The notes below the pieces were generated by a model. The model did not search any database and was not told where the DNA came from. It worked only from the letters and a program-made list of their open reading frames with translations. Shown piece by piece: positions 37,873-46,229 of a stretch of DNA of 64,000 nt (its first letter is position 1; each line of letters starts with the position of its first letter). The stretch covers positions 429,501 through 493,500 of the forward strand of contig NZ_PHTY01000001.1 of the NCBI RefSeq assembly GCF_002813135.1. Reading direction: 5' to 3'. The stretch is from Ulvibacter sp. MAR_2010_11 (GTDB lineage Bacteria; Bacteroidota; Bacteroidia; Flavobacteriales; Flavobacteriaceae). The position numbers and the translations under genes are program-made.

Positions 37873-38703
37873 TTATAGTCCCAGAATAATGGTGTATTCC
37901 TGACCGTTAAAAATAAAGGTCGCAACATTGTCACAGGTTCCATCTCCAAAATCGAGGGTTCCGGTAATACTTTGCTGTGTGATATCCAGTGTTCCACTCA
38001 CCAAATAGACACAGGATAATTTTCGGATTAAAGGTTCGGTTACTTCGCCGCTTCGACTGAATCCGTTAGAAAAAGTAGTTTCCCAGTTTCCGGTAATACG
38101 GTACACATTGTCTTCCCATGTGCCACTGCCAACTCCTTCAATCCATTCGGCCATTCGTAAACCAACTCGGGTTGCGGTTATTTCTGTATTCGAGAAATGT
38201 ACCGTAATGGTTTCATTTACCGTAGAGGCCGGAAATCCGTTAGCATTTTCAATCTCTCTCACAATCTCACCACCCCCTGTAACTCCATGTCCGTTATACG
38301 TAAATTCTTCAAAAGTATAGGTAATGGTTCGAGTTCCGCTAACAATTCCACCGTATTCCAGATTAATCTTTCCGGTAACTACGCTACCATTATTTAGCGT
38401 ACAACCGGTTCCAAAATCAAGGATGATGGTTCCTCCTTCTCCATTGGGAATAATTGTGATTACGGTACATGCGGGGAAAAACGAATTGGCAATCGATCTG
38501 CCTTCTTCCGCTTCAACATAACCGTTTTCCATGATATTGAGCGTATTCTCAATCACGTTGTCGGCCTGTGCGGCTCGGGTGGAGTTTTCGGCAGAATAAT
38601 CTACTGCCACGTCACCACTGTCGTCGGTATTACTACAACTACTAATTAAAATACTTGCTGCCAAACAAGAAAATAGGGCAAATTTCTTTACTAAGAGTTT
38701 CAT
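37873..38703 (-). CDS. Lipoprotein of unknown function
   Basis: This 276-residue protein has a lipoprotein signal (lipobox ISSC, Cys23) followed by a polar linker rich in Asp and Ser. The mature part is made of beta strands with regular glycines (CTLNNGSVVTGKINLEYGG, GVGSGTWEDNVYRITGNWE, ITGTLDFGDGTCDNVATF), suggesting a repetitive beta-sheet scaffold. Several cysteines occur in pairs. It is probably exposed on an envelope face. No domain with known activity was recognised, and neighbours do not suggest a role. Confidence 0.75.
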   Translation of the reverse strand: MKLLVKKFALFSCLAASILISSCSNTDDSGDVAVDYSAENSTRAAQADNVIENTLNIMENGYVEAEEGRSIANSFFPACTVITIIPNGEGGTIILDFGTGCTLNNGSVVTGKINLEYGGIVSGTRTITYTFEEFTYNGHGVTGGGEIVREIENANGFPASTVNETITVHFSNTEITATRVGLRMAEWIEGVGSGTWEDNVYRITGNWETTFSNGFSRSGEVTEPLIRKLSCVYLVSGTLDITQQSITGTLDFGDGTCDNVATFIFNGQEYTIILGL

Positions 38704-38816
38704 AAGTTTGTTTTGATGTTTGTGTTACTATGATACTACAAACGTCAAAAAGTTTAATTTCTTATCTTTTTAGCAATAAATCCAAATTGTAAAGTACTTA
38801 TTTTAAATAGATTTTG

Positions 38817-38824
38817 TACTTTTG
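38817..38824 (+). promoter_or_regulatory. Candidate -7 element of rpsO
   Basis: TACTTTTG, followed by GCC, matches TAnnTTTG and lies 56 nt upstream of the rpsO ATG. The nearest TTG (38787-38789) is 27 nt away, longer than usual. Confidence 0.5.
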
Positions 38825-38880
38825 CCGCTCGATTATCAAAGTGGTAATTGGTACATAAAAATCATTTAAATAATATTGGC

Positions 38881-39150
38881 ATGTATTTAGCACCTGAAGA
38901 AAAACAAAAAATCTTCGCAAAACACGGAAAGTCTAAGACTGACACTGGTTCGGCGGAAGGACAGATTGCGTTATTCACATATCGCATCGAACATTTAACC
39001 AAACACCTTAAAGCAAACCACAAGGACTACAACACAGAGCGTTCTTTGGTAAAACTGGTAGGAAAGCGTCGTTCTCTTTTAGACTATCTAATGAAAAAAG
39101 ATATCTTGAGATACCGTGCTATCGTTAAAGAATTAGGATTACGTAAGTAA
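38881..39150 (+). CDS. rpsO: 30S ribosomal protein S15
   Basis: S15 (89 aa) binds 16S rRNA early in 30S assembly. The sequence has the family signature in KTDTGSAEGQIALFTYRIEHLTKHL, HKDYNTERSLVKLVGKRRSLLDYL and a C-terminal RYRAIVKELGLRK. The ATG at 38881 (MYLAPEEKQKIF) gives the normal length; an upstream in-frame start at 38848 would add 11 atypical residues. It precedes pnp, the common bacterial order rpsO-pnp, with a terminator and a structured leader between them. Confidence 0.97.
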   Translation: MYLAPEEKQKIFAKHGKSKTDTGSAEGQIALFTYRIEHLTKHLKANHKDYNTERSLVKLVGKRRSLLDYLMKKDILRYRAIVKELGLRK

Positions 39151-39157
39151 TTTTATC

Positions 39158-39185
39158 AAAGGGGCGATTACGCCCCTTTATTATT
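39158..39185 (+). terminator. Terminator or attenuator between rpsO and pnp
   Basis: AAAGGGGCG / CGCCCCTTT form a 9-bp stem with an ATTA loop, followed by a T-rich stretch interrupted by A residues. The interrupted T run suggests partial read-through into pnp. Confidence 0.7.
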
Positions 39186-39256
39186 TATTTTTATTATTAT
39201 TTTTTGAAGTTTTTTTGCTTCAGAAACACATAGAAAAGCTACCCTTAGGTTTTTCA

Positions 39257-39314
39257 TTGGTCAAACCACACACACAACAACACAACTTACAACCGATTGA
39301 CGGTTGTTGACCAA
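39257..39314 (+). promoter_or_regulatory. Nested inverted repeats in the pnp leader
   Basis: Perfect outer arms TTGGTCAA (39257-39264) and TTGACCAA (39307-39314) enclose an inner hairpin ACAACCG / CGGTTGT (39289-39295 and 39301-39307). The two structures share base 39307 and so may be alternative. The pnp ATG is 39 nt further on. In E. coli, pnp is autoregulated through a leader hairpin; a similar role here is inference. Confidence 0.45.
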
Positions 39315-39353
39315 ATGTAAACGCTCATACTGTATGGGCAAAAATGAAAAACA

Positions 39354-41579
39354 ATGATACCTAAAGTATTTAAAGAGGTCATAGACCTTGGTGATGGTAG
39401 AGAAATCACCATCGAAACCGGAAAATTAGCCAAACAGGCCCATGGTTCTGTAGTGGTTCAATCCGGAAAATGTATGTTGCTATGCACCGTAGTTTCAAAC
39501 TACGAGCAGAAAGATTTAGATTTCTTACCCCTAACGGTAGATTACCGTGAAAAATTTGCAGCTTCGGGTCGTTATCCGGGTGGTTTCTTCAAAAGAGAAG
39601 CACGACCAAGCGACGGCGAAGTATTGACCATGCGTTTGGTGGACCGTGTATTGCGTCCCCTTTTCCCAAAAGACTATCACTCCGAAACACAGGTTATGAT
39701 TCAATTGATGTCTCATGACGACGAGGTAATGCCCGATGCTATGGCAGGATTGGCAGCCTCTGCTGCAATACAACTTTCAGATTTTCCATTTGAATGTGCT
39801 ATTTCTGAAGCCAGAGTAGGCCGTATTGATGGAAAATTTGTAATCAACCCAACCAGAGCTCAATTGTTGGAATCGGATATCGATATGATGATTGGTGCTT
39901 CGGCAGATTCAGTAATGATGGTTGAGGGTGAGATGAAAGAAATTTCGGAAGAAGAAATGGTGGAAGCAATTAAATTTGCCCATGATCATATTAAAGTTCA
40001 GTGTGCTGCACAAATAAGGCTTGCAGAAGCTTTCGGAAAAAAAGAAGTTCGTGAATATCCGGCCGAAAGAGAGGATGAAGATTTGGCTAAGAAGATTCAT
40101 AAAATGGCTTACGACAAGGTGTACGCTATTGCAAAAGCAGGATCTGCTAAGCATGAAAGAAGCGCTGCCTTTTCAGAAATAAAAGAAGAAATAAAAGCTA
40201 GTTTTTCGGAAGAAGAATTGGAAGATATTGGAGGTTTAGTTTCTAAATACTACGGCAAGGCTGAAAAAGCTGCGATTCGTGATCTTACCTTAAACGAAGG
40301 ATTACGTCTTGATGGACGTAAGACCGATGAGGTGCGTGATATTTGGTGTGAAGTTGATTATTTACCTTCTACACATGGTTCGGCCATCTTTACAAGAGGA
40401 GAAACTCAGGCATTGGCAACAGTAACCTTGGGAACTTCAAGAGAAGCAAACCAAATTGATATGCCATCCTTTGAAGGAGAAGAAACTTTCTATTTACACT
40501 ATAACTTCCCTCCTTTCTCAACCGGTGAAGCCCGACCAATTCGCGGAACATCAAGAAGAGAAGTAGGACATGGTAACTTGGCACAACGTGCTTTAAAAGG
40601 AATGATTCCTGCAGATTGCCCTTATACTGTACGTGTAGTTGCGGAAGTATTAGAGTCTAATGGTTCGTCTTCTATGGCAACAGTATGTTCGGGGACTATG
40701 GCACTTATGGATGCCGGAGTTCAATTAATTAAGCCGGTTTCAGGTATTGCCATGGGATTAATTTCAGATGGTGATTCCGGAAAGTACGCCGTACTTAGTG
40801 ATATCCTTGGTGATGAAGATCACTTGGGAGATATGGACTTTAAAGTAACCGGAACGGCAGACGGTATTACCGCTTGCCAAATGGACATCAAAGTAAAAGG
40901 TCTTTCCTATGAAATCTTAGTAAACGCTTTAAAACAAGCGTCTGCAGGTAGATTGCATATCTTAGGAAAACTAGTGGAAACAATAGCGGTACCAAATGCC
41001 GATGTGAAACCACATGCACCGAAGATGGTAACAGTTACAATTCCGAATGAATTTATTGGAGCCTTGATTGGACCCGGTGGAAAAGTTATTCAGGAATTAC
41101 AGAAAACTACCAAAACTACCATTGTGATCAATGAAGATCCTGTAACGGAAGAAGGAATTGTTGAAATTCTAGGAACCAATCAGGCAGGAATTGATGCCGT
41201 ACTTGCGAAGATAGATTCTCTTACTTTCAAGCCTGTAGTAGGAAGTGTATACGAAGTGAAAGTTATCAAAATGTTAGATTTTGGTGCAGTTGTAGAGTAT
41301 ATGGATGCTCCCGGAAATGAAGTGTTATTACACGTTTCTGAATTGGCATGGGAACGTACCGAAAATGTGAGCGATGTTGTGAACATGGGCGATGTTTTTG
41401 ATGTGAAGTACTTTGGTGTAGATGCAAGAACGCGTAAGGACAAGGTATCTCGTAAGGCATTACTTCCAAAGCCGGAAGGATATGTAGAAAGACCACCACG
41501 CGACGATAAACGTAGCGGAGGTAGAGACAATCGCGGACGTGACAATCGCAGCCGTGACAGAGATAAAAAGAGAGATTAA
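39354..41579 (+). CDS. pnp: Polyribonucleotide nucleotidyltransferase (PNPase)
   Basis: PNPase (741 aa) degrades RNA from the 3' end using phosphate. Two RNase PH-like domains are visible: the first starts near the N terminus ([42 protein letters not shown]), and the second covers about residues 310-540 ([34 protein letters not shown]). A KH domain follows ([21 protein letters not shown]), then an S1 domain ([20 protein letters not shown]). The C terminus is an Arg/Asp-rich tail ([18 protein letters not shown]) that may bind RNA or partners. The gene ends at a strong terminator. Confidence 0.97.
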   Translation: MIPKVFKEVIDLGDGREITIETGKLAKQAHGSVVVQSGKCMLLCTVVSNYEQKDLDFLPLTVDYREKFAASGRYPGGFFKREARPSDGEVLTMRLVDRVLRPLFPKDYHSETQVMIQLMSHDDEVMPDAMAGLAASAAIQLSDFPFECAISEARVGRIDGKFVINPTRAQLLESDIDMMIGASADSVMMVEGEMKEISEEEMVEAIKFAHDHIKVQCAAQIRLAEAFGKKEVREYPAEREDEDLAKKIHKMAYDKVYAIAKAGSAKHERSAAFSEIKEEIKASFSEEELEDIGGLVSKYYGKAEKAAIRDLTLNEGLRLDGRKTDEVRDIWCEVDYLPSTHGSAIFTRGETQALATVTLGTSREANQIDMPSFEGEETFYLHYNFPPFSTGEARPIRGTSRREVGHGNLAQRALKGMIPADCPYTVRVVAEVLESNGSSSMATVCSGTMALMDAGVQLIKPVSGIAMGLISDGDSGKYAVLSDILGDEDHLGDMDFKVTGTADGITACQMDIKVKGLSYEILVNALKQASAGRLHILGKLVETIAVPNADVKPHAPKMVTVTIPNEFIGALIGPGGKVIQELQKTTKTTIVINEDPVTEEGIVEILGTNQAGIDAVLAKIDSLTFKPVVGSVYEVKVIKMLDFGAVVEYMDAPGNEVLLHVSELAWERTENVSDVVNMGDVFDVKYFGVDARTRKDKVSRKALLPKPEGYVERPPRDDKRSGGRDNRGRDNRSRDRDKKRD

Positions 41580-41605
41580 TTCCAAACAAATTAATTGAAA
41601 TATAG

Positions 41606-41634
41606 AACGCCTTCAGTAATGAAGGCGTTTTTTT
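41606..41634 (+). terminator. Terminator of pnp
   Basis: AACGCCTTCA / TGAAGGCGTT form a perfect 10-bp stem with a GTAA loop and are followed by seven T residues. Confidence 0.92.
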
Positions 41635-41699
41635 ATGCGAAGAACGCAGCCTTTTCGCTATATTCAGACTATATGGTATATAACTTTAATAAAACTGCA

Positions 41700-42728
41700 A
41701 TGAAAAGGATTCTCGCATTCGTATTTCTCTCTTTTATATTTTTCTCTTGTGACAATGAACCTATATCCGAAGCACGCATCAATACCGATACCATTGAGGT
41801 GGCTTCAGAATTATATGTGTTTATGGAGCGTATTTCGGATGACTTTACCTATGACCCTATCAACTGTATCGATTTCAACTATCCTTTTGCGTTCTTTATT
41901 TTTGATGAAAACACCGAGTATATCGAGGTGGTTTCGGTCACAAGCGATGAAGCTTTCAGTGAAATACTGGGAAATTTACCCGATTCGTATTCTATAAGTC
42001 TTAATTATCCCATTACAGGAACATTTGCAAGTGGAGACCTGTTAGAGATTAACAACAATGATGAACTAAAGGAGGCCATAGACAATTGTATCAAGGAAGA
42101 AGAAAAGGGCTATTGTGACAATACGGTTATTAATTGTGCTTGGAAAGTGCATCCACTACCCGGTTCTCCCAATCCGTTTGAGGGAGATTACTTTACAATG
42201 AATCCAAACGGAACCATTCAATATCACACCGAAAACCGTATCTATTTTGGCACCTGGGTGAGTTTTCATATTGGGTATGAGCTGCATCTTAATACGACTC
42301 TAGTGGCCGATGATACTCTGGAAAACTTTTGGAACGAGGACTGGAAAGTACTATTTCTAAATGATGAAACTTTGGAAATAGGTGTTGGGGACAAAAAGGC
42401 CCTAATAAAGAAAGATTGCAGTTTTAATTGTGATACAGGAATTTATAAGGTGTGCGAAGAGGAAGCCAACCCCGGCTTTGCAAATTTCGAATTGCAGGAG
42501 TTTTCGGTATGCAACGGTATTCCCGGAAATCACGACGGTACTTCGGCAGTGCGGTTAACTTATTTTGAAACCGAAATGGATGCTCAAAACAATGCCCATG
42601 AAATTTCGGCAGAGCAGTATACCAATATTGTGAATCCGCAGTCTATATTTGTACGAATCGAAACATTGACCGCAGGCGATTTGCTTGGAATTATTTCCTT
42701 CGACATTGAAGCCATATCGTGTAATTAG
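41700..42728 (+). CDS. Lipoprotein of unknown function upstream of an ECF sigma gene
   Basis: This 342-residue protein has the lipobox FFSC (Cys17 of MKRILAFVFLSFIFFSCD) and a beta-rich, acidic mature region. A central stretch (NCAWKVHPLPGSPNPFEGDYFTMNPNGTIQYHTENRIYFGTWVSFHIGYELHLN) looks like a lipocalin-like fold. Several Cys residues suggest disulfides. ATG 41700 was chosen over in-frame codons up to 41595, since it starts the lipoprotein signal directly. It is 30 nt before the ECF sigma gene on the same strand, so it may be part of that regulon or its envelope sensor, which is inference only. Confidence 0.75.
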   Translation: MKRILAFVFLSFIFFSCDNEPISEARINTDTIEVASELYVFMERISDDFTYDPINCIDFNYPFAFFIFDENTEYIEVVSVTSDEAFSEILGNLPDSYSISLNYPITGTFASGDLLEINNNDELKEAIDNCIKEEEKGYCDNTVINCAWKVHPLPGSPNPFEGDYFTMNPNGTIQYHTENRIYFGTWVSFHIGYELHLNTTLVADDTLENFWNEDWKVLFLNDETLEIGVGDKKALIKKDCSFNCDTGIYKVCEEEANPGFANFELQEFSVCNGIPGNHDGTSAVRLTYFETEMDAQNNAHEISAEQYTNIVNPQSIFVRIETLTAGDLLGIISFDIEAISCN

Positions 42729-42758
42729 TCAAAATATTTATAAAGAGGTATACGCTAT

Positions 42759-43304
42759 TTGAAACTGGACGCACTTATAAATGCCTGTAAAGAAAATAAC
42801 CGGGAAGCCCAAAACGAGCTATTCCTTCGTTATAAGGATTCGTTGTTCTTACTTTCCTTGAAATACTGCAGAAATGAAGCCGATGCCGAAGACAATTTGC
42901 ACGATGCCTTTGTCACCATTTTCAGTACGATTAAAAAATATAAAAGTACAGGATCTTTTGAAGGCTGGATGAAACGTATCACCATCTATAAAGCCATCGA
43001 CAAATACAAGAAACAAAAGGCAATACCGGTAGAAATTAATGACAACCTTTTGGAAGATCCTACTCTTGAAATTGAACCGGCAGACCTGCCATTAGATATT
43101 ATTTTGAAGCTTATCCAGGAACTACCCGATCAATACCGCTGGGTCTTCAACCTGTATCAAATGGACGATTATTCGCATAGAGAGGTGGCTGAAATGTTGA
43201 AAATTTCTGAGAGCACCTCCAAATCTAATTATCACAGAGCAAAAATGATACTTAGAGATAAGATAATGCAGTTAAACAGCCCCGCAATTAAAATGAAAGC
43301 CTAA
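42759..43304 (+). CDS. ECF-type RNA polymerase sigma factor
   Basis: This 181-residue sigma-70 family factor has only regions 2 and 4. Region 2 spans about residues 20-90 (LFLLSLKYCRNEADAEDNLHDAFVTIFSTI, with the DAEDNLHDAF core-binding motif). Region 4 spans about 115-170 (LIQELPDQYRWVFNLYQMDDYSHREVAEMLKISESTSKSNYHRAK). Translation appears to start at TTG 42759. Its stop overlaps the start of the following probable anti-sigma gene as TAATG, the usual pairing for ECF systems. The signal is unknown. Confidence 0.92.
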   Translation: MKLDALINACKENNREAQNELFLRYKDSLFLLSLKYCRNEADAEDNLHDAFVTIFSTIKKYKSTGSFEGWMKRITIYKAIDKYKKQKAIPVEINDNLLEDPTLEIEPADLPLDIILKLIQELPDQYRWVFNLYQMDDYSHREVAEMLKISESTSKSNYHRAKMILRDKIMQLNSPAIKMKA

Positions 43305-43990
43305 TGGAAAAGAAAAAAGACATTGGTGCTCTTGTAGCGCAAAAATTAAGAGAAGCCACAAAGACGCCCAATGATGGATTATGGGACAAAATTAATGCAA
43401 GCCTGGATGCGAACGAAAAAAAACGTAGACGCTTTTTGTATTTCCTATTTGGAGGTGTTGGCTTGGTTACCCTGTTGTTACTTACAATTGCAGTTCCGCT
43501 TATGGAGGATACGCCCGGGAGTCCCAATGAAAATTTGGTCACTACTACAACTTTAGAAACTCAGGAAAATACTTCAGAGGGAGTTGGAAATGTCGAGAAT
43601 GATGAGGATCTGGTAAATATCCCTGAAGAAATCTCGAATATAGAGGCTTCAGAATTTCCTTCCGAAGAAATTCAGGATAACTTTTCAAAGCAAAACCTAT
43701 CTTCAGAAACAAAAGCGACTACTACTTTAAAGCTTTCAGAAAAAAGTAAGCCTGTGAATTCAGAAAAAAAAGTGGTTCATTCTTTAAAACCTGCAAAAAC
43801 CAAACAAAAGGATTCGGTTACTACCTATGTATATTTTAATAGTAAGGATGGCATCCAAATTGAGACTACGCGTAAAAGTGTTATTGACAGTTTGGTTAAA
43901 GAACCGCAGCAACGTGAAATAATAGTGCATGATTCTCTTAAAACCATTGAAAAAGATAGCATCATTGAAAATAAAAGCAATCCTTTGTAA
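43304..43990 (+). CDS. Probable membrane anti-sigma factor
   Basis: This 228-residue single-pass membrane protein has a cytosolic N terminus (about 43 residues, including TPNDGLWDKINASLDANEKKRRR, similar to the W-x-x-I-x-x-x-L segment of bacteroidete anti-sigma proteins). A transmembrane helix lies at about residues 44-66. The long polar periplasmic tail is rich in Glu, Ser and Thr and has no recognisable fold. It is translationally coupled to the ECF sigma gene. The assignment rests on this coupling and topology rather than on a strong domain match. Confidence 0.7.
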   Translation: MEKKKDIGALVAQKLREATKTPNDGLWDKINASLDANEKKRRRFLYFLFGGVGLVTLLLLTIAVPLMEDTPGSPNENLVTTTTLETQENTSEGVGNVENDEDLVNIPEEISNIEASEFPSEEIQDNFSKQNLSSETKATTTLKLSEKSKPVNSEKKVVHSLKPAKTKQKDSVTTYVYFNSKDGIQIETTRKSVIDSLVKEPQQREIIVHDSLKTIEKDSIIENKSNPL

Positions 43991-44061
43991 CATTTAAGTG
44001 CTTTTTTACGTATAACTAAATGCACAAGCAAATTTTAACTTAGAATAAAGGACAAACCTTA

Positions 44062-44925
44062 ATGAGACAACTTAAAATTACGAAGCAAGTTACCAACAGG
44101 GAAACAGCTTCTTTAGACAAGTACCTCCAGGAAATTGGAAAAGTTGACTTAATTACCGCAGACGAAGAAGTAGAGTTGGCACAACGTATAAAAGCGGGTG
44201 ATCAACGCGCTTTGGAAAAACTAACCAAGGCAAACCTGCGTTTCGTTGTTTCGGTAGCAAAGCAATACCAAAACCAGGGATTAACATTGCCCGATTTAAT
44301 TAATGAAGGGAATTTAGGATTAATCAAAGCTGCACAACGTTTTGATGAAACCCGTGGTTTTAAATTTATTTCGTACGCCGTTTGGTGGATTCGACAGTCT
44401 ATCTTGCAGGCATTGGCGGAGCAGTCTCGTATTGTACGTTTGCCGCTGAATAAGATTGGAAGTATCAATAAAATAAATAAAACCTTTGCGTTTTTAGAGC
44501 AAGCACACGAACGTCCGCCCTCTGCCGAAGAAATTGCAAAGGAATTGGACATGACTATCAACGATGTGAAGGAGTCCATGAAAAATTCGGGACGTCACGT
44601 CTCAATGGATGCACCTTTGGTGGAAGGTGAAGATTCTAACCTTTACGATGTATTGCGAAGTGGTGAATCTCCAAATCCGGATCGTGCCTTATTACACGAA
44701 TCGCTTCGTACCGAAATTGAGCGCGCTTTGGAAACATTGACGCCTCGTGAGGCCGATGTAATTCGCTTGTACTTTGGTTTAGGAGATCAACATCCTATGA
44801 CTTTGGAAGAGATTGGCGAAACTTTCGACCTTACTCGTGAACGCGTGCGACAAATTAAAGAAAAGGCTATTAGACGTTTAAAGCATACGTCCAGAAGTAA
44901 AATCTTAAAAACATATTTGGGGTAA
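44062..44925 (+). CDS. rpoD: Primary RNA polymerase sigma factor (RpoD/SigA, Bacteroidota short form)
   Basis: This 287-residue housekeeping sigma factor lacks region 1.1 and begins at region 1.2 ([25 protein letters not shown]). Region 2 contains [44 protein letters not shown] followed by [11 protein letters not shown]. Region 3 follows, and region 4 carries the helix-turn-helix [27 protein letters not shown]. This is the Bacteroidota sigma-ABfr type that reads TTG/TAnnTTTG promoters, which are abundant in this window. It is followed by two hairpin terminators in tandem. Confidence 0.96.
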   Translation: MRQLKITKQVTNRETASLDKYLQEIGKVDLITADEEVELAQRIKAGDQRALEKLTKANLRFVVSVAKQYQNQGLTLPDLINEGNLGLIKAAQRFDETRGFKFISYAVWWIRQSILQALAEQSRIVRLPLNKIGSINKINKTFAFLEQAHERPPSAEEIAKELDMTINDVKESMKNSGRHVSMDAPLVEGEDSNLYDVLRSGESPNPDRALLHESLRTEIERALETLTPREADVIRLYFGLGDQHPMTLEEIGETFDLTRERVRQIKEKAIRRLKHTSRSKILKTYLG

Positions 44926-44941
44926 CCCGATAACCGTTACA

Positions 44942-44969
44942 AACAGTTAAAAATAACTGTTCGTTTTTT
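44942..44969 (+). terminator. First terminator-like hairpin after rpoD
   Basis: AACAGTTA / TAACTGTT form an 8-bp A/T-rich stem with an AAAA loop, followed by CG and six T residues. It is a weaker stem than the next one. Confidence 0.6.
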
Positions 44970-44981
44970 GATTGATGAATG

Positions 44982-45009
44982 ACCTCCGGCTGATTACCGG
45001 AGGTTTTTT
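44982..45009 (+). terminator. Second terminator after rpoD
   Basis: ACCTCCGG / CCGGAGGT form an 8-bp G/C-rich stem with a 7-nt loop, followed by six T residues. Confidence 0.88.
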
Positions 45010-45085
45010 CTTGTCAATTTTTACAAATATTCTCCGAATATACAGCTAACTACTTTTTTGTATCTTGTTGATGAAAAGCAAAATT

Positions 45086-45490
45086 ATGAATCATACCATC
45101 TGCTATGTAAGTCAATTAAGTACCGGTTTCACAGAGGAAGACATCAACGCTGTCTTTGAAACTACACAGCTTAATAATTGCAGAAAGGGAATCACCGGAA
45201 TTCTTTTATATGGCTTCGGAAATTTTTTCCAGGTACTCGAGGGAGACAAAAAGGAAATAAATGAACTGTATAACACGATTATTGAGGACCGTAGACATCA
45301 TAATATCGAAACCCTTATAAACCACGACATAAATTTTCCTATTTTTGCAGGCTATAGCTCAAGTTTTAATGTTGTAAAAACAAAATCCGATTTGACTGCA
45401 ATCAAAAAGTATTTAGATTTTTTTAATACAAAGACTCCTTTTTCCAGTAAAATAACCCGACTAATTAATCCTTTTTTATACGCTCCATGA
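45086..45490 (+). CDS. BLUF-domain blue-light photoreceptor
   Basis: This 134-residue protein is almost only a BLUF domain, which binds FAD and senses blue light through a Tyr-Gln hydrogen-bond switch. The key residues are Tyr7, Asn31 and Gln49; their spacing equals that of Tyr21, Asn45 and Gln63 in AppA. GILLYGFGNFFQVLEGD is the family core. At the beta-5 positions matching AppA Trp104 and Met106 this protein has Tyr90 and Ser92. After the domain, about 35 residues form a short helical tail without an output domain. In-frame starts at 45065 and 45071 exist; ATG 45086 fits the family start best. The stop overlaps the rpe start as ATGA. Confidence 0.92.
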   Translation: MNHTICYVSQLSTGFTEEDINAVFETTQLNNCRKGITGILLYGFGNFFQVLEGDKKEINELYNTIIEDRRHHNIETLINHDINFPIFAGYSSSFNVVKTKSDLTAIKKYLDFFNTKTPFSSKITRLINPFLYAP

Positions 45491-46149
45491 GTAAAATTCT
45501 TATTGCCCCTTCTATTCTAGCAGCCGATTTCGGCAATTTACAACGCGATGTTGAAATGGTTAATAACAGCGATGCAGATTGGTTTCATCTGGATGTTATG
45601 GACGGTGTTTTCGTTCCTAATATATCTTTTGGGATGCCGGTAATAAAGAGTATTGCAAAACATGCTTCAAAAACCCTGGATGTACATCTCATGATTGTTG
45701 AGCCCGATCGTTATATCAAGACTTTTGCTGCCTTGGGGACGAATGTACTTACAGTTCATTATGAAGCTTCCACTCATTTACACAGAACTTTACAGGCTAT
45801 TAAAGCCGAAGGCATGCAGGCGGGAGTCGCTTTAAATCCGCATACTAGTGTAGAATTACTGCGAGATACCATTCAGGATATCGATTTGGTGTGCTTGATG
45901 AGTGTAAACCCGGGATTTGGCGGGCAGAGTTTTATTGAAAACACCTACGCCAAGGTGCGACAGCTTAAAGCCATGATTACCGAAAGAGGCGCCTCCACAA
46001 AAATTGAAATCGATGGCGGTGTCACCAATAAAAATGCGGCTCAACTTGTGACAGCCGGTGCCGATGTTTTAGTCGCGGGGAGTTATGTTTTTAGTGCTTC
46101 GAATCCGTCTCAAACCATTGCAGATTTAAAAAAGCTGGCCAATTCGTAG
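45487..46149 (+). CDS. rpe: Ribulose-phosphate 3-epimerase
   Basis: Rpe (220 aa) interconverts ribulose 5-phosphate and xylulose 5-phosphate in the pentose phosphate pathway. It is a TIM barrel with the family motifs LIAPSILAADFGNLQRDVEMV, WFHLDVMDGVFVPNISFG, LDVHLMIVEP, MSVNPGFGGQSF and IEIDGGVTNKNA, which hold the metal-binding His, Asp and catalytic residues. Length is normal. Its start codon lies within the stop of the BLUF gene, so it is expected to be translated in a coupled way with the photoreceptor. Confidence 0.97.
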   Translation: MSKILIAPSILAADFGNLQRDVEMVNNSDADWFHLDVMDGVFVPNISFGMPVIKSIAKHASKTLDVHLMIVEPDRYIKTFAALGTNVLTVHYEASTHLHRTLQAIKAEGMQAGVALNPHTSVELLRDTIQDIDLVCLMSVNPGFGGQSFIENTYAKVRQLKAMITERGASTKIEIDGGVTNKNAAQLVTAGADVLVAGSYVFSASNPSQTIADLKKLANS

Positions 46150-46163
46150 CTATTTTTACCCCT

Positions 46164-46193
46164 GAAGGTTAATTATTATAATAACTTACCTTC
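46164..46193. promoter_or_regulatory. Extended imperfect palindrome between rpe and the AraC-type regulator
   Basis: GAAGGT (46164-46169) and ACCTTC (46188-46193) are perfect 6-bp arms that enclose further complementary A/T-rich sequence. No T run follows on the plus strand, so it looks more like an operator or a stabilising 3' hairpin than a terminator. Confidence 0.35.
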
Positions 46194-46229
46194 TAACAGT
46201 TCCTAATACATAGTTTTACTATTTCTTTT

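Noticed and set aside
46164-46193. Terminator of rpe
   Set aside because: The palindrome is not followed by a T run on the plus strand, so it does not meet the form of a rho-independent terminator.
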